From positions 1 through 64,000 of the forward strand of contig CAJTMX010000010.1 in assembly GCA_910577235.1 (NCBI GenBank): a stretch of 64,000 bases of DNA. The letters are read 5' to 3'. Source of the DNA: an uncultured Acetatifactor sp. Lineage in GTDB: Bacteria; Bacillota; Clostridia; Lachnospirales; Lachnospiraceae. Positions 24,305 through 33,596 of this stretch are shown in pieces; the stretch's first letter is position 1, and each line of letters starts with the position of its first letter. Under the pieces are notes generated by a model, which had not been told where the DNA came from, ran no database searches, and saw nothing but the letters and a program-made list of their open reading frames with translations. Both the position numbers and the translations under genes were made by a program.

Positions 24305-25984
24305 ATGAAAAATAGAAAAATACTATTGTTGATCATATCCGCACTGGCATTTTCCATGGCCGGATGCGGAGACGGTATGACGCCGGAGGAACGGGAGGCG
24401 GCCAATCTGCAGCAGAGCGGCGCAACCGATCTGGTGGGTATTCCCATCGATGGCCCCTCAGAGTATCAACCCGATGAATCGGAGGGACAGATTCAGGGAA
24501 ATGCGGAACTGGAGCAGCAGATCCGCGAGTTGGAACGGCAGAGCGGTACTCCCGATTTCGCTCAGGAGGGGTATCTGACCCTGGCGGAACTATATGGACA
24601 AAACGGCCAGGTTAAAAAGCAGCGGGATACGCTGGAAATCTGCTACGCTCTGTATCAGGACAGCGCCACGGCGCAGGAACTGGAGCAGCTGGCGGTAAAT
24701 GTGGCGGAAGAGGAGCCCGGCATACAGGGTCAGATGGCATTGCTGGAGCAGAATCTGGCTACCCAGGGATATATTGACCAGGCTGTGAGCATGCTACATG
24801 GGGAGGAATGGAGAGATACCATGATGCCCCGGCTGAACCGGGGAACCAGAAGCTATTATCAGGAGCAGGAGGACGATTCTCTGTTTGTGCAGACTGGCTA
24901 TGACGGCAGCGGCGCGTTTTATACCCAGGCGCAGTACAGACAGGGGGATCAGATCACGGTGCTGCTGCAGACGGAGGAGAGTGTACAGCTGCTGGAGACC
25001 AGTATAGAGGAGGAACTTTACGACGGCGTGTACGAGTGCTGGACAGTGCTGGCTGCCAGCGGCGATGTGATCCGGGAAAACGGCAATATGAGAGACGGTG
25101 TGCTGGTGGGGGATTATACCGCCCAGGTTCGCTGGGGCAAAGGTGAAAATGAATTGCTGCCTCTGTGGAATCTGCGGGAGGATATGGATATGATAACCTA
25201 CAACGGAAATTTCGGAGAGGACGGCATAGCTACCACAGCCCAGCCGGAAGGCGCGGTAGAGGGCATCGTCTACGCCTACGACAGAGGAATGCAGAATTAC
25301 CTGTTTTTGAGCGGCGATGAGGCTGCCACAGCGGAGAGTTATGTCTTCCGGGCGGAAACCATCGGTATGCCCGCGCCGGAAATGTATACGGCCTATGAGC
25401 CAAAGGAAGACCAGGGCGGCTTCTCTCCGTCCGGGACGATAGACGTGGCACAGCTGCAGGTTAGAGTGTTCGGCGGCAATATTCAAGTGTTTGACGGCAC
25501 AGGCTGGATCGATATGGGAGCCGCGGATGTGTATATTGCAGCCGATCCCGTGGCAGCTGCAGGTCAGGTGACGGAAGGCGGAAACAACGGGTCGGAAACG
25601 GGAGCTCCGGGCATCACTGCGGTCTACGCAAGGCGGAGAGGCGGCCAGGTGGCGCCTGTGGCCACGCCGAAACCCACCAGCAAGCCCACGACGCCCACCA
25701 AGCCCGTAACGCCGGTAACGCCTGTGGCGCCTGTAGTGCCGGTACCTCCCACGGTTCCTGTGCCGGCGCCTACGCCGGAGCCTCAGCCCAGCAACCCTCA
25801 GCCCAGCAACCCTCAGCCCGGCAACCCGCAGCCCAGCAACCCTGAGCCTGCGCCGCAGCCTACACCTGCGCCACAGCCTACGCCGGAACCTGCCCCGGAG
25901 CCTACACCTCAGCCTCCGGTGCCTACCGATCCGCCTGTTACCGGCGGAGACTCGGATGTGGAGTGGTCGCCGGATATTATGTAG
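24305..25984 (+). CDS. Lipoprotein with helical-repeat region and Pro-rich C-terminal tail
   Basis: The 559-residue product has a lipoprotein signal (SALAFSMAGC, Cys21), so it is anchored to the outer face of the membrane. Residues 65-160 contain two or three TPR-like helical pairs (YLTLAELYGQNGQVKKQRDTL), followed by a beta-rich region with MORN-like pieces (GVYECWTV, NGNMRDGVLVGDY). From about residue 450 to 550 it is a Pro/Thr/Gln/Asn-rich tail with repeats of QPSNP and TPEPAPQP, the sort of extended linker that spans the wall. It is co-transcribed with the hydrolase, so a wall-associated partner role is reasonable. No enzyme motif is visible. Confidence 0.8.
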   Translation: MKNRKILLLIISALAFSMAGCGDGMTPEEREAANLQQSGATDLVGIPIDGPSEYQPDESEGQIQGNAELEQQIRELERQSGTPDFAQEGYLTLAELYGQNGQVKKQRDTLEICYALYQDSATAQELEQLAVNVAEEEPGIQGQMALLEQNLATQGYIDQAVSMLHGEEWRDTMMPRLNRGTRSYYQEQEDDSLFVQTGYDGSGAFYTQAQYRQGDQITVLLQTEESVQLLETSIEEELYDGVYECWTVLAASGDVIRENGNMRDGVLVGDYTAQVRWGKGENELLPLWNLREDMDMITYNGNFGEDGIATTAQPEGAVEGIVYAYDRGMQNYLFLSGDEAATAESYVFRAETIGMPAPEMYTAYEPKEDQGGFSPSGTIDVAQLQVRVFGGNIQVFDGTGWIDMGAADVYIAADPVAAAGQVTEGGNNGSETGAPGITAVYARRRGGQVAPVATPKPTSKPTTPTKPVTPVTPVAPVVPVPPTVPVPAPTPEPQPSNPQPSNPQPGNPQPSNPEPAPQPTPAPQPTPEPAPEPTPQPPVPTDPPVTGGDSDVEWSPDIM

Positions 25985-26159
25985 CTCAGGTGATTTGCGT
26001 TTCACTTGAAAGGCTGTCTGTTACGTATTTTGTTAAATCATTGGGAAAGTCCGATCAGACGGATCTGGCATTGCTTTTTAGGGATGAAAAACAATGGGAC
26101 GATGAGTATCTCATACAATATATTAAAAGATTGGATGCGGTATAATTACTGGAAATTTA

Positions 26160-26196
26160 GCAAAAGTGGAGTTTCGTCATGAAACTCCACTTTTGC
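26160..26196. terminator. Strong hairpin terminator closing the hydrolase-lipoprotein unit
   Basis: A perfect 16 bp stem (GCAAAAGTGGAGTTTC at 26160-26175, GAAACTCCACTTTTGC at 26181-26196) has a 5-base loop GTCAT. A T-run (26211-26216) lies 15 bases further on. With the A-rich 5' and T-rich 3' sides it can act in both directions. Confidence 0.75.
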
Positions 26197-26289
26197 AATA
26201 TTAATGGCTGTTTTTTCTCTAAAGACTGTATAATACAATCCGATCGAAGTAATATTCCAAACCTACCGTCCAATTTTGATGTTTTCGAT

Positions 26290-26318
26290 TTGACAAACAA
26301 ATAATGGGGGAGTAATAT
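26290..26318 (+). promoter_or_regulatory. Consensus-like promoter of the second polysaccharide locus
   Basis: A perfect TTGACA (26290-26295), 17 bases and TAATAT (26313-26318). Transcription would start near 26325, right at the edge of the inverted repeat at 26328-26364, with a leader of about 180 bases before ATG 26507. Confidence 0.65.
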
Positions 26319-26327
26319 AGACAAAAC

Positions 26328-26364
26328 GACTTACAAATATGTATAGTATACAAATTTGTAAGTC
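26328..26364. promoter_or_regulatory. 11 bp inverted repeat at the transcription start, operator or leader hairpin
   Basis: GACTTACAAAT (26328-26338) and ATTTGTAAGTC (26354-26364) are perfect inverted copies around a 15-base A+T-rich centre. Placed at about +3 to +40 of the predicted transcript it could be a repressor operator or a 5' leader hairpin. There is no T-run after it. Confidence 0.55.
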
Positions 26365-26506
26365 TGCTCCACTACAGCTACCAGATAATGGTGATCCTCC
26401 TATGGAAAGATTAATCCTAAGAGGGATAAAAGCATTTTGGAATCCGATCTCTTCAAAAAGAGATTTGGCCGAACATAGTTGTGAATGAAAGGAGAACTCC
26501 CCTAAT

Positions 26507-27628
26507 ATGCGGATAGGAATAGATCTACTCTGGGTCAGGGTAGGAAAATGCGGGGGAACGGAATCCTATATCCGTACCCTGCTGGACGGATTTGGGCGAT
26601 ATGGCAGGGATAATGAATATATTTTGCTGGTATCAAATGATAACGGATACAGTTTTGAGGCCTGTGATCAATATTCCAATATGAAGAGACAGATACTGCC
26701 AGTAGAATCCGCCAGCCAACCCAAACGTATACTGTGGGAAAATCTTCATCTGGACAGAGCCGCCAAAAAACTGAGGATTGACATTATGTTTATTCCTGTC
26801 TACAGTATGCCCCAGACATATGGCAGCGGGATTCCTTATGTATGTGTGATACATGATCTACAGGCACTTCACTATCCGCAGTATTTCTCGGTGGCAAGGC
26901 GTCTGTTCTTGAAAAACAGGTGGAAACATACCTGTAAGGTTTCCGCGCATATTGTAGTTTCTTCAGAATATAGCAAAAGAGATCTGGAATCCCATTATCC
27001 TGTCAGTGCCAAAAAGAACTCTGTGATCTATGTTCCGGTAGAGACAAAAGCATCGAAGATGTCGGCGGAAGTGCTGAAGGAGAAATATGGGATAGACAGC
27101 AATGCTTTTTTTTACTGTGTCAGTTCCATGCTGCCCCATAAGAATCTGAAGACATTGCTTGAGGCGATGGCTTTCAGAAAGCGCAGGGGAGACATTACCC
27201 CCCTTGTTATAAGCGGAGTGGGAGGCGGTAGAGAAACTTTTGAAGAGGAAGTGAACAAATACGGGATACAGGATATGGTGATAGATACAGGATATGTGTC
27301 AGATGAAGAGAGGGACTGTCTATACGAGAATTGTTGCTTGTTTTTATTTCCCAGCATGTTTGAGGGTTTTGGAATGCCGCCCATTGAGGCTATGCAAAAA
27401 GGTAAGAATGTTGTGACAACAGAGTGTGCGTGTCTGCGGGAAGTAACCGAGGGCAAGGCAGTGTATGTGAAAGATCCCACAAATGCAAAAGAATGGGTGG
27501 ACAAAATAGATGAAACGATCAGGATTCCGTCCCAGATATGGGAGTTTCCTAATTACAATCTGAAAAACATAACAGAGCAGTATCTTCTAGTGTTTGAAAG
27601 AACAAAAAGTATGGGGGGTGACAGATGA
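26507..27628 (+). CDS. Family 4 glycosyltransferase (GT-B)
   Basis: The 373-residue protein is a GT-B enzyme of the GT4 class: an N-terminal acceptor domain with VCVIHDLQALHYPQYFS near 125, and a C-terminal nucleotide-sugar domain with FYCVSSMLPHKNLKTLLEA near 205 and the EX7E motif in FPSMFEGFGMPPIEAM near 285. Enzymes of this kind often transfer mannose, rhamnose or similar residues in O-antigen-like loci. AAAGGAG precedes the ATG. The next gene overlaps by ATGA. It is the first gene after the region 5 promoter. Confidence 0.9.
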   Translation: MRIGIDLLWVRVGKCGGTESYIRTLLDGFGRYGRDNEYILLVSNDNGYSFEACDQYSNMKRQILPVESASQPKRILWENLHLDRAAKKLRIDIMFIPVYSMPQTYGSGIPYVCVIHDLQALHYPQYFSVARRLFLKNRWKHTCKVSAHIVVSSEYSKRDLESHYPVSAKKNSVIYVPVETKASKMSAEVLKEKYGIDSNAFFYCVSSMLPHKNLKTLLEAMAFRKRRGDITPLVISGVGGGRETFEEEVNKYGIQDMVIDTGYVSDEERDCLYENCCLFLFPSMFEGFGMPPIEAMQKGKNVVTTECACLREVTEGKAVYVKDPTNAKEWVDKIDETIRIPSQIWEFPNYNLKNITEQYLLVFERTKSMGGDR

Positions 27629-28596
27629 GCGTATCCGTGTGTATGGCCACCTATAATGGCGCAAAATATATTAGAGAACAATTGGACTCTATTTTGCGTC
27701 AGAGCAGGAGGCCAGATGAAGTGATTCTATGCGATGACTGCTCTTGTGACGAAACCCCGTATATCATTCAGGAGTTTATTAAGGAAAATAGCTTACAAAA
27801 TAAATGGAAACTGTATCAAAATCAGGAAAATAAGGGTTATCCGGAAAACTTTTACTATGCAATGAGTCTGTGTGCCTGTGATATTGTGTTTCTTGCTGAT
27901 CAGGATGACATCTGGCACTGTGAAAAAATTGCCCGCATGTGTAAGGTGTTAGATGAAAATGCTCAAGTGGTAGTGGTCAGTTGTAAATTGAGTTTGATCA
28001 ATGCGGAAGGAGAAGAGATTCATTCGATCATGGCTCCCACCCATAAATCGCTTAAGAAAAAAAGAGGAAGTTTGCGTCAGGTACGCATTGATGACATTTT
28101 TTACAAATATGAATGGCCGGGAATGGCTATGGCATACCGCCGGAAATGGTATCAAAATCAACGGGGGGACAGCAGCACCATTCCTCATGATATCTTGATC
28201 AGTTCCAAGGCGGCGGAGGAGGGGGGGCTGTATCAAATGGACGAGGTGCTGGCCTGCCACCGCAGACATGGCAGCAATGTGGGGGGAGAGGAACACCGCC
28301 TGGGTCGTCTGTTACGCAGGGATCGCAAACTGCGGGAGATAGAAGACTATCTTCAAATGCTAAGGGAATTTGATCAGAATAAAGTACTACAGACAGAGAC
28401 GGGAAAAGAGGCGCTGGAAAAAAAACTCTCTTCTCTACGGGGACGGTATGATGCGCTGCAGTCAGGTCGTCTGGGCCAAGTGCTGGGAAATGCTGGAAGG
28501 CATTGGAGAGAGACAAGGCTCAAGACATTGGTTTGTGACTTGATTATAGTGTTACGGTCAATTGAAAGAGGTAAAAAAGACGAAACCCAGAGATAA
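27625..28596 (+). CDS. Family 2 glycosyltransferase, rhamnosyltransferase-like
   Basis: This 323-residue GT-A protein starts VSVCMATYNGAKYIREQLDSIL, has ILCDDCSCDETPYI near residue 35 and FLADQDDIWHCEKI near 88. The ADQDD(I/V)W motif and the long C-terminal helical tail are typical of the RfbG/RgpB-like group, many of which are alpha-rhamnosyltransferases. The start overlaps the preceding GT4 stop by ATGA, so the two act in the same assembly line. The C-terminal 90 residues are highly charged and probably helical. Sugar specificity is inferred only from subfamily. Confidence 0.85.
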   Translation: MSVSVCMATYNGAKYIREQLDSILRQSRRPDEVILCDDCSCDETPYIIQEFIKENSLQNKWKLYQNQENKGYPENFYYAMSLCACDIVFLADQDDIWHCEKIARMCKVLDENAQVVVVSCKLSLINAEGEEIHSIMAPTHKSLKKKRGSLRQVRIDDIFYKYEWPGMAMAYRRKWYQNQRGDSSTIPHDILISSKAAEEGGLYQMDEVLACHRRHGSNVGGEEHRLGRLLRRDRKLREIEDYLQMLREFDQNKVLQTETGKEALEKKLSSLRGRYDALQSGRLGQVLGNAGRHWRETRLKTLVCDLIIVLRSIERGKKDETQR

Positions 28597-28633
28597 ATGC
28601 GGTTCCCACATACTGAAAGAAGAGAAATTGTAT

Positions 28634-28662
28634 TTGCGAAATTTGCTTTGATGTGCTATTAT
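28634..28662 (+). promoter_or_regulatory. Internal extended -10 promoter flanked by a direct repeat
   Basis: TTGCGA (28634-28639), 17 bases and TATTAT (28657-28662) with an upstream TG (TGCTATTAT). It lies between two near-identical 18-mers, AAATG(C/T)GGTTCCCA(C/G)ATA, at 28595-28612 and 28670-28687. A 9 bp inverted repeat (ACATTTTAC/GTAAAATGT, 28698-28722) follows in the leader. The pattern suggests a regulated promoter. Confidence 0.5.
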
Positions 28663-28738
28663 CAAGAGGAAATGTGGTTCCCAGATAATGGATATCGACA
28701 TTTTACCGTTGGTGTAAAATGTATATGGGAGATAATGT

Positions 28739-29641
28739 ATGCATGATATAGGTGTTGTTATTGTAACATATAACAGATTGGAAAAATTAATTAAATGTCT
28801 TGCGGCATATGAAACACAGACATTATCTCCGGCATACATTTTGATCATTGACAATTGCTCAACCGACGGTACAAGAGAATATTTGGATGAATGGGCAAAA
28901 CGTTCGTCTCTGCGCAAACCTAAAGTCATTCACTGTCCCAATAATTCCGGCGGTTCGGGAGGATTCTATCTGGGAATGCAGGAAGCAATGAAACTAAACG
29001 CAGATTGGATCTGGGTCGCGGATGATGACGCATATCCGTATCAGGACTGCCTGGAAAAGATTGCGGAGGCATACGGACGGCTTGACGAAGAGAAAAAAGA
29101 GACTGTTCAGGCTCTGTGCGGCAAAGTGATGGACAATAACGGTATTTCCGTCAATCACAGACGTTGTATCAGCAGATTTCTGGGACAGATCAAGGAAAAA
29201 CCGCTTTCGCTTGAAAAGTATCAGGAATCCATAGTGGATATTGACATTTTCTCTTTCGTGGGAACAGCGATTCGCAAGAGTGCAATTGAAAAGGTCGGGT
29301 TGCCATACCGAGATTTTTTCATCTTTTATGACGATACGGAATATGCACTCCGTATAAGGAACATCGGCGCGATAAAATGTGTGAGTAACGCGGTTATTCT
29401 TCACGATTCACAGGAAAACAGCATTGCCCGTCGGAGCTGGAAATACTATTATCTGTTTCGCAATAAAATGTATACGTACAAATTATATTTTAATCGGTAT
29501 CAATGCTTTATAGATAAATGCAAATTAGTATATATGCTGGTAAGATACTATCCGTCAAAACTGTCTGTAGCTCAGTTCAGGCAAGCGCTGGGAGACGTAA
29601 AGCATGGCAGACTCGGATTTGAGCCGAAATATCAACCTTGA
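28739..29641 (+). CDS. Family 2 glycosyltransferase, GlfT-like (galactofuranosyl/rhamnosyl group)
   Basis: The 300-residue GT-A enzyme begins IGVVIVTYNRLEKLIKCL, has LIIDNCSTDGTREYL near residue 39, NNSGGSGGFYLGMQEA near 68 and WIWVADDDAYPYQDCL near 88. The NxSGGxGGF plus DDD signature is that of the GlfT2-like subfamily, which includes galactofuranosyltransferases and some rhamnosyltransferases. GGGAG lies seven bases before the ATG. No UDP-galactopyranose mutase gene is present in this window, so galactofuranose use would depend on a gene elsewhere. Confidence 0.87.
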   Translation: MHDIGVVIVTYNRLEKLIKCLAAYETQTLSPAYILIIDNCSTDGTREYLDEWAKRSSLRKPKVIHCPNNSGGSGGFYLGMQEAMKLNADWIWVADDDAYPYQDCLEKIAEAYGRLDEEKKETVQALCGKVMDNNGISVNHRRCISRFLGQIKEKPLSLEKYQESIVDIDIFSFVGTAIRKSAIEKVGLPYRDFFIFYDDTEYALRIRNIGAIKCVSNAVILHDSQENSIARRSWKYYYLFRNKMYTYKLYFNRYQCFIDKCKLVYMLVRYYPSKLSVAQFRQALGDVKHGRLGFEPKYQP

Positions 29642-29659
29642 GTTTAAGCAAAACAGATT

Positions 29660-31108
29660 ATGAATATCAAAAAGCTAAACGCCAATTATATATATAACAG
29701 CATATATCAGTTGTTCACCTTGCTCTTACCTATCATCCTCACTCCCTTTATTACCCGTACCATTGGCGCTGGAGGAATTGGACAGTACAGTTATACCAGA
29801 AGTATTGTGACATATTTTGTACTGTTTGGAACAGTGGGAAGTAATCTTTATGCGCAGCGTGAGATAGCTTATGCGCAAGCCGACAAGCATAAAAAGAGCG
29901 CTGTGTTTTGGGAGATTTTACTGCTGCGATGCATTTTATTGACTATCAGCATGGTCATATATCTGCCGTTTTCTATTCATATGGGGCACTACGCAGTGCT
30001 TTTGCTGATACAGGCAATGGATATTTTAGCGGCTTACGCGGATGTGACCTGGTATTTTCAGGGAGTCGAGAATTTTAAGAAGATAACTACCAGAAATATT
30101 GTTGTAAAGCTTTTGACGGTAGTTGCTGTCTTTTTGCTCATACGTTCACCGGAAGACCTGTACTTATATGTATGCATTTATTGCGTTGGGAATTTTATTG
30201 GTCAAGCGTTGTTATGGAGAGATATTCGTCTGGAGATTCAAAAGATTCCGTACAAAACCTTGCGTCCAGGAAAACATTTTAAAGGCATTTTGCAGTTGTT
30301 CATTCCTCAGATATCTATTCAGATATATCTGCTGATAGACAAGACAATGATAGAACTGATTACCGGTAATTCGTCAGAAACAGGCTATTATGAATTGGCT
30401 CAGACCATTCAGAGAGCCTGTGTTGCTGCTGTTACGGCTTATGGTTCAGTGGCAGCTTCCAGAGTCGCGGCACTTAAAAGCCAGAATAAATATCATGAAA
30501 TAAAGACTTTATTAACACAGTCGCACGAATTGATATGCCTGTTTGCCTTTCCGATTGCTTTTGGAGTTATAGCCATTGCACACAACCTGATCCCGTGGTT
30601 TATGGGAGACGGTTATGGCAGGGTTGCAGATCTGCTGGTTATGCTCTGCCCACTGATCGTTGTCATCGGGTTCAGCAACATCAGCGGTATGCAGTATCTG
30701 GTGCCGATGGGCAAGCAGAACCGACTGAGTGTCTGTTCCGCCATAGGCGCGATCATCAACGTCCTGTTCAATATATATGCCATTCCGCGGTATGGAGCCT
30801 TTGGAGCTGCGGCGGCATCCGTACTTGCGGAGCTGGCTGTGCTGATTTGCCAGGGAATATTTTTGCGAAATCTGATAGATAAGAAGAAAACTCTGGCGGC
30901 TCTGCTACAGGCTTTGACCGGTAGTGTGGTCATGCTGTTTGTTCTGAAGATGACAGAGAGATATCTGTTACATACGGCTACCATGGTACATACTATAATT
31001 TTGACGTTAGAGGGCATAATTGTATATGGAATGGTACAAGTGTTGCTGAAAAATAGACTGCTATGGAATATGAGGCCGCTATTATGGAGAAAAAGAGAAA
31101 AAGAATAA
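29660..31108 (+). CDS. Wzx-type oligosaccharide flippase
   Basis: The 482-residue membrane protein has about 12-14 helices and the N-terminal signature NYIYNSIYQLFTLLLPIILTPFITRTIGAGGIG in pieces (IYNSIYQLFTLL, TPFITRTIGAGGIGQYSY) of the polysaccharide transport (PST/MOP) family. It flips undecaprenyl-linked repeat units across the membrane. It has the expected length. The start is 18 bases after the previous stop. Its gene overlaps the start of the next membrane protein, which is polymerase-like, giving a typical Wzx/Wzy pair. Confidence 0.93.
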   Translation: MNIKKLNANYIYNSIYQLFTLLLPIILTPFITRTIGAGGIGQYSYTRSIVTYFVLFGTVGSNLYAQREIAYAQADKHKKSAVFWEILLLRCILLTISMVIYLPFSIHMGHYAVLLLIQAMDILAAYADVTWYFQGVENFKKITTRNIVVKLLTVVAVFLLIRSPEDLYLYVCIYCVGNFIGQALLWRDIRLEIQKIPYKTLRPGKHFKGILQLFIPQISIQIYLLIDKTMIELITGNSSETGYYELAQTIQRACVAAVTAYGSVAASRVAALKSQNKYHEIKTLLTQSHELICLFAFPIAFGVIAIAHNLIPWFMGDGYGRVADLLVMLCPLIVVIGFSNISGMQYLVPMGKQNRLSVCSAIGAIINVLFNIYAIPRYGAFGAAAASVLAELAVLICQGIFLRNLIDKKKTLAALLQALTGSVVMLFVLKMTERYLLHTATMVHTIILTLEGIIVYGMVQVLLKNRLLWNMRPLLWRKREKE

Positions 31109-32718
31109 ATTTAATGTTGCTGACGGCCGCGCATATTTACCTACTGCTGCCGATTTTGATTTTTTGTGTTGGCTGGTGCAAATGGTATATCGGGGCGGTC
31201 ATGTCATGCATTATCGTTGTGGGGGCATATATCAGCATAAATAAATATATGCTTTCAGAGCCGATGGGAGGGGAGCAACATACATGCAAAGGGAAACTTT
31301 GGATATGCGTTGTAGCGCTGCTGCTAATTGCGTTGTGGGTGGTACTGTCCGGAATCGGCGGATATGTTTGGCAGAATGACGACCACTTTTGGAGGAATAC
31401 AATCTTTGATATATTGGTCAAAGAGGATTGGCCGGTGGTACGTTCCACGATAATAAATGACACCATGCAGGAGAGGGGGCTGGTCTATTATATAGGATTC
31501 TGGCTCCCCGCTGCACTGGTGGGCAAGCTGTTTGGGCAGGCGGCGGGCAGCGCGATTCAATATATCTGGGCAGTACTGGGTATAGCCATTTTCTATGGCC
31601 TGATCTGTTATTGGCGCAAAAAGGTCAGCCTGTGGCCGCTGATTCTGTTCATTTTTTTCAGTGGTCTGGATATAATAGGTACGCTGTGCAACGGTGCTCC
31701 CCTTTTCACTCTGTGGGGAGTAGAGCATCTGGAGCGATGGCCGGGAATCTATCAATACTCTTCTATGACAACTCAGCTTTTTTGGGTATTTAATCAGGCC
31801 ATACCCGTATGGATTGCCTGCGGGTTGCTGTTTCTGCGGCCCCACCCTCAAAATTGCATAATGATCTGGGCAAGCCTTATGCTGACGTCCACACTTCCCT
31901 TTATCGGTCTGTTTCCCTATGTTGCATATATTGTTCTAAGAGGGGATAAACCTATGGATCAATATGGTTCTGTAGCGGAGTATTTTAGGGAGATATGGAA
32001 GAGGCTGGTAAGTGTCCCCAATCTTCTATGCGGAGGAACGGTGGGCATCATATGCGGGCTGTATCTGATTCAAAACGCGGCAGGAGGACTGCTGCAAAAG
32101 ATGGCAAATATTCCTGTGATCGTATTTGCCGCAGCAGGTATTTGCCTGCTGGCAATCATAATCGGATTTGTCTGGCTGGCAGTGCATGGATACTTAAAAC
32201 GCCTAAAACTGCCGATATTAATACTTTTAGGATGCGGCATGGCAGGGTGCGTTCTGTATTTACTGGGCCGGGGATATCCCATTCAAAAAATTTTCTTCCA
32301 TGGCATATGGTTGCTATGGTTTTATATGTTGGAGGCCGGTATATATCTGTTGCTTCTGCGGCAGGAAAAATCCCGCGCAGGCTTGTGGTGGATATGTGCT
32401 GTTACGCTGCTGGTATTCCCTCTGATAAGGATAGGGACAAATATTGATTTCTGCATGCGGGCATCCATACCGGGTCTGGTACTCATCTATTTTTGGGCGA
32501 TCCAAAGGTTTAAAGAGGGAATTAAAACAGCAGGAGCCTATCTGTTGTGCATTGGGCTGGTACTGGGGGGGATCACAAGTTTCCACGAGATAGCGCGCAC
32601 GGTAGTTTACAGCAGCAGACCATACAATATAGAGAGGGTTGCTGAAGAGAATATTTTTTCCGGAGGAAATTTTTCGGGAGAGGCGACGGGACTGTTTTGG
32701 ATATATATAGCGCGATAG
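31084..32718 (+). CDS. Large polytopic membrane protein, candidate polymerase or GT-C transferase
   Basis: The 544 residues contain around 12-14 membrane helices with short loops. Extracytoplasmic segments include YVWQNDDHFWRNTIFDIL near residue 95 and an internal TLWGVEHLERWPGIYQY near 215, acidic and aromatic-rich as in Wzy polymerases or GT-C enzymes. No family signature is decisive. ATG 31084 overlaps the end of the flippase gene by 25 bases; the in-frame ATG 31063 is also possible. Its position next to wzx favours a Wzy role, but this is inference. Confidence 0.65.
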   Translation: MEKKRKRINLMLLTAAHIYLLLPILIFCVGWCKWYIGAVMSCIIVVGAYISINKYMLSEPMGGEQHTCKGKLWICVVALLLIALWVVLSGIGGYVWQNDDHFWRNTIFDILVKEDWPVVRSTIINDTMQERGLVYYIGFWLPAALVGKLFGQAAGSAIQYIWAVLGIAIFYGLICYWRKKVSLWPLILFIFFSGLDIIGTLCNGAPLFTLWGVEHLERWPGIYQYSSMTTQLFWVFNQAIPVWIACGLLFLRPHPQNCIMIWASLMLTSTLPFIGLFPYVAYIVLRGDKPMDQYGSVAEYFREIWKRLVSVPNLLCGGTVGIICGLYLIQNAAGGLLQKMANIPVIVFAAAGICLLAIIIGFVWLAVHGYLKRLKLPILILLGCGMAGCVLYLLGRGYPIQKIFFHGIWLLWFYMLEAGIYLLLLRQEKSRAGLWWICAVTLLVFPLIRIGTNIDFCMRASIPGLVLIYFWAIQRFKEGIKTAGAYLLCIGLVLGGITSFHEIARTVVYSSRPYNIERVAEENIFSGGNFSGEATGLFWIYIAR

Positions 32719-32757
32719 CGAGGGCGTAACCCGCAATGCGCAAGGAAGAGGATAAGT

Positions 32758-33537
32758 ATGAAGGTAGTGATCTTAGCCGGGGGATACGGAACCCGGATCA
32801 GTGAGGAGAGTCACTTAAAACCCAAACCTATGATTGAGATCGGGGAGAAACCCATACTGTGGCATATCATGAAAGAGTATTCCCACTATGGCTTTTATGA
32901 GTTTATAATCTGTTGTGGATATAAGCAGCATGTAATCAAGGAGTGGTTTGCGGACTACTATCTTCACAACAGCGACGTGACTTTTGACTTTTCACAGGAA
33001 AATAAAATGACGGTTCACAATAATGTGTCGGAGCCATGGAAAGTCACGCTGGTGGATACAGGACTGAACACCATGACCGGTGGCAGGATCAAGCGTGTGC
33101 AGCGGTATATTGGAAACGAGACTTTTATGATGACTTATGGGGACGGTGTAGCAGACATCAATATGAATGATTTGTTGGCATTTCATCGATCCCATCACCG
33201 AATTGCAACATTGACAGCGGTATCGCTTGAGCAGCGTTTTGGGGTGCTGGATATCGCGGAAGACGATACGGTATTTTCCTTTCGTGAGAAGAAACGAAAG
33301 GACAGTAATCGTATCAATGTGGGATACATGGTGTTGGAACCGGCCATATTTGATTATATAGAAGGGGATTCCACGGTGTTTGAAAAACTGCCGTTGGAGA
33401 GACTGGCCAAGGATGGTCAGATTGCCGCTTACCGACATGACGGATACTGGCAATGCATGGATACTAAAAGGGAAATGGACAAGCTGAATGGGCTGTGGGC
33501 ATCCGGTCAGGCTCCCTGGAAGGTCTGGGAGGATTGA
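32758..33537 (+). CDS. rfbF: Glucose-1-phosphate cytidylyltransferase
   Basis: RfbF makes CDP-glucose from glucose-1-phosphate and CTP, the first step to CDP-3,6-dideoxyhexoses. The 259 residues match the family length. The N-terminal nucleotide-binding motif VVILAGGYGTRISEESHLKP in pieces (LAGGYGTRISEES, KPKPMIEIGEKPILWHIM) and the MTYGDGVADIN metal-binding loop near residue 127 are intact. GAAGAGGATAAG precedes the ATG. The next genes encode the following pathway steps (rfbH and rfbG), so the assignment is well supported by context. The cassette reads more G+C-rich than its upstream neighbours. Confidence 0.95.
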   Translation: MKVVILAGGYGTRISEESHLKPKPMIEIGEKPILWHIMKEYSHYGFYEFIICCGYKQHVIKEWFADYYLHNSDVTFDFSQENKMTVHNNVSEPWKVTLVDTGLNTMTGGRIKRVQRYIGNETFMMTYGDGVADINMNDLLAFHRSHHRIATLTAVSLEQRFGVLDIAEDDTVFSFREKKRKDSNRINVGYMVLEPAIFDYIEGDSTVFEKLPLERLAKDGQIAAYRHDGYWQCMDTKREMDKLNGLWASGQAPWKVWED

Positions 33538-33596
33538 GGATATGATGCGGGTAATTGCGCCGGAAAGGCGTTTACGGAACTCTAAACAGGAAAGCG

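Larger units (their letters stand above)
25985..26506 (+). other. 522 bp gap: short remnant-like frame, terminator, promoter and operator-like palindrome
   Basis: A frame open to 26145 encodes about 43 A+T-rich codons from 26014 (ending DEYLIQYIKRLDAV) without a ribosome site; it looks more like the tail of a decayed gene than a functional one and I do not recognise it. A 16 bp stem terminator (26160-26196), a TTGACA promoter (26290-26318) and an 11 bp inverted repeat (26328-26364) follow. Between 26365 and 26490 nothing further is apparent before the AAAGGAG ribosome site of the next gene. Base composition changes here from G+C-richer upstream to A+T-richer downstream. Confidence 0.5.

Noticed and set aside
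25963..26145. Small gene of 60 codons after the lipoprotein
   Set aside because: It overlaps the lipoprotein end, has no ribosome site and no recognisable family; it is noted only as a possible remnant in the gap entry.
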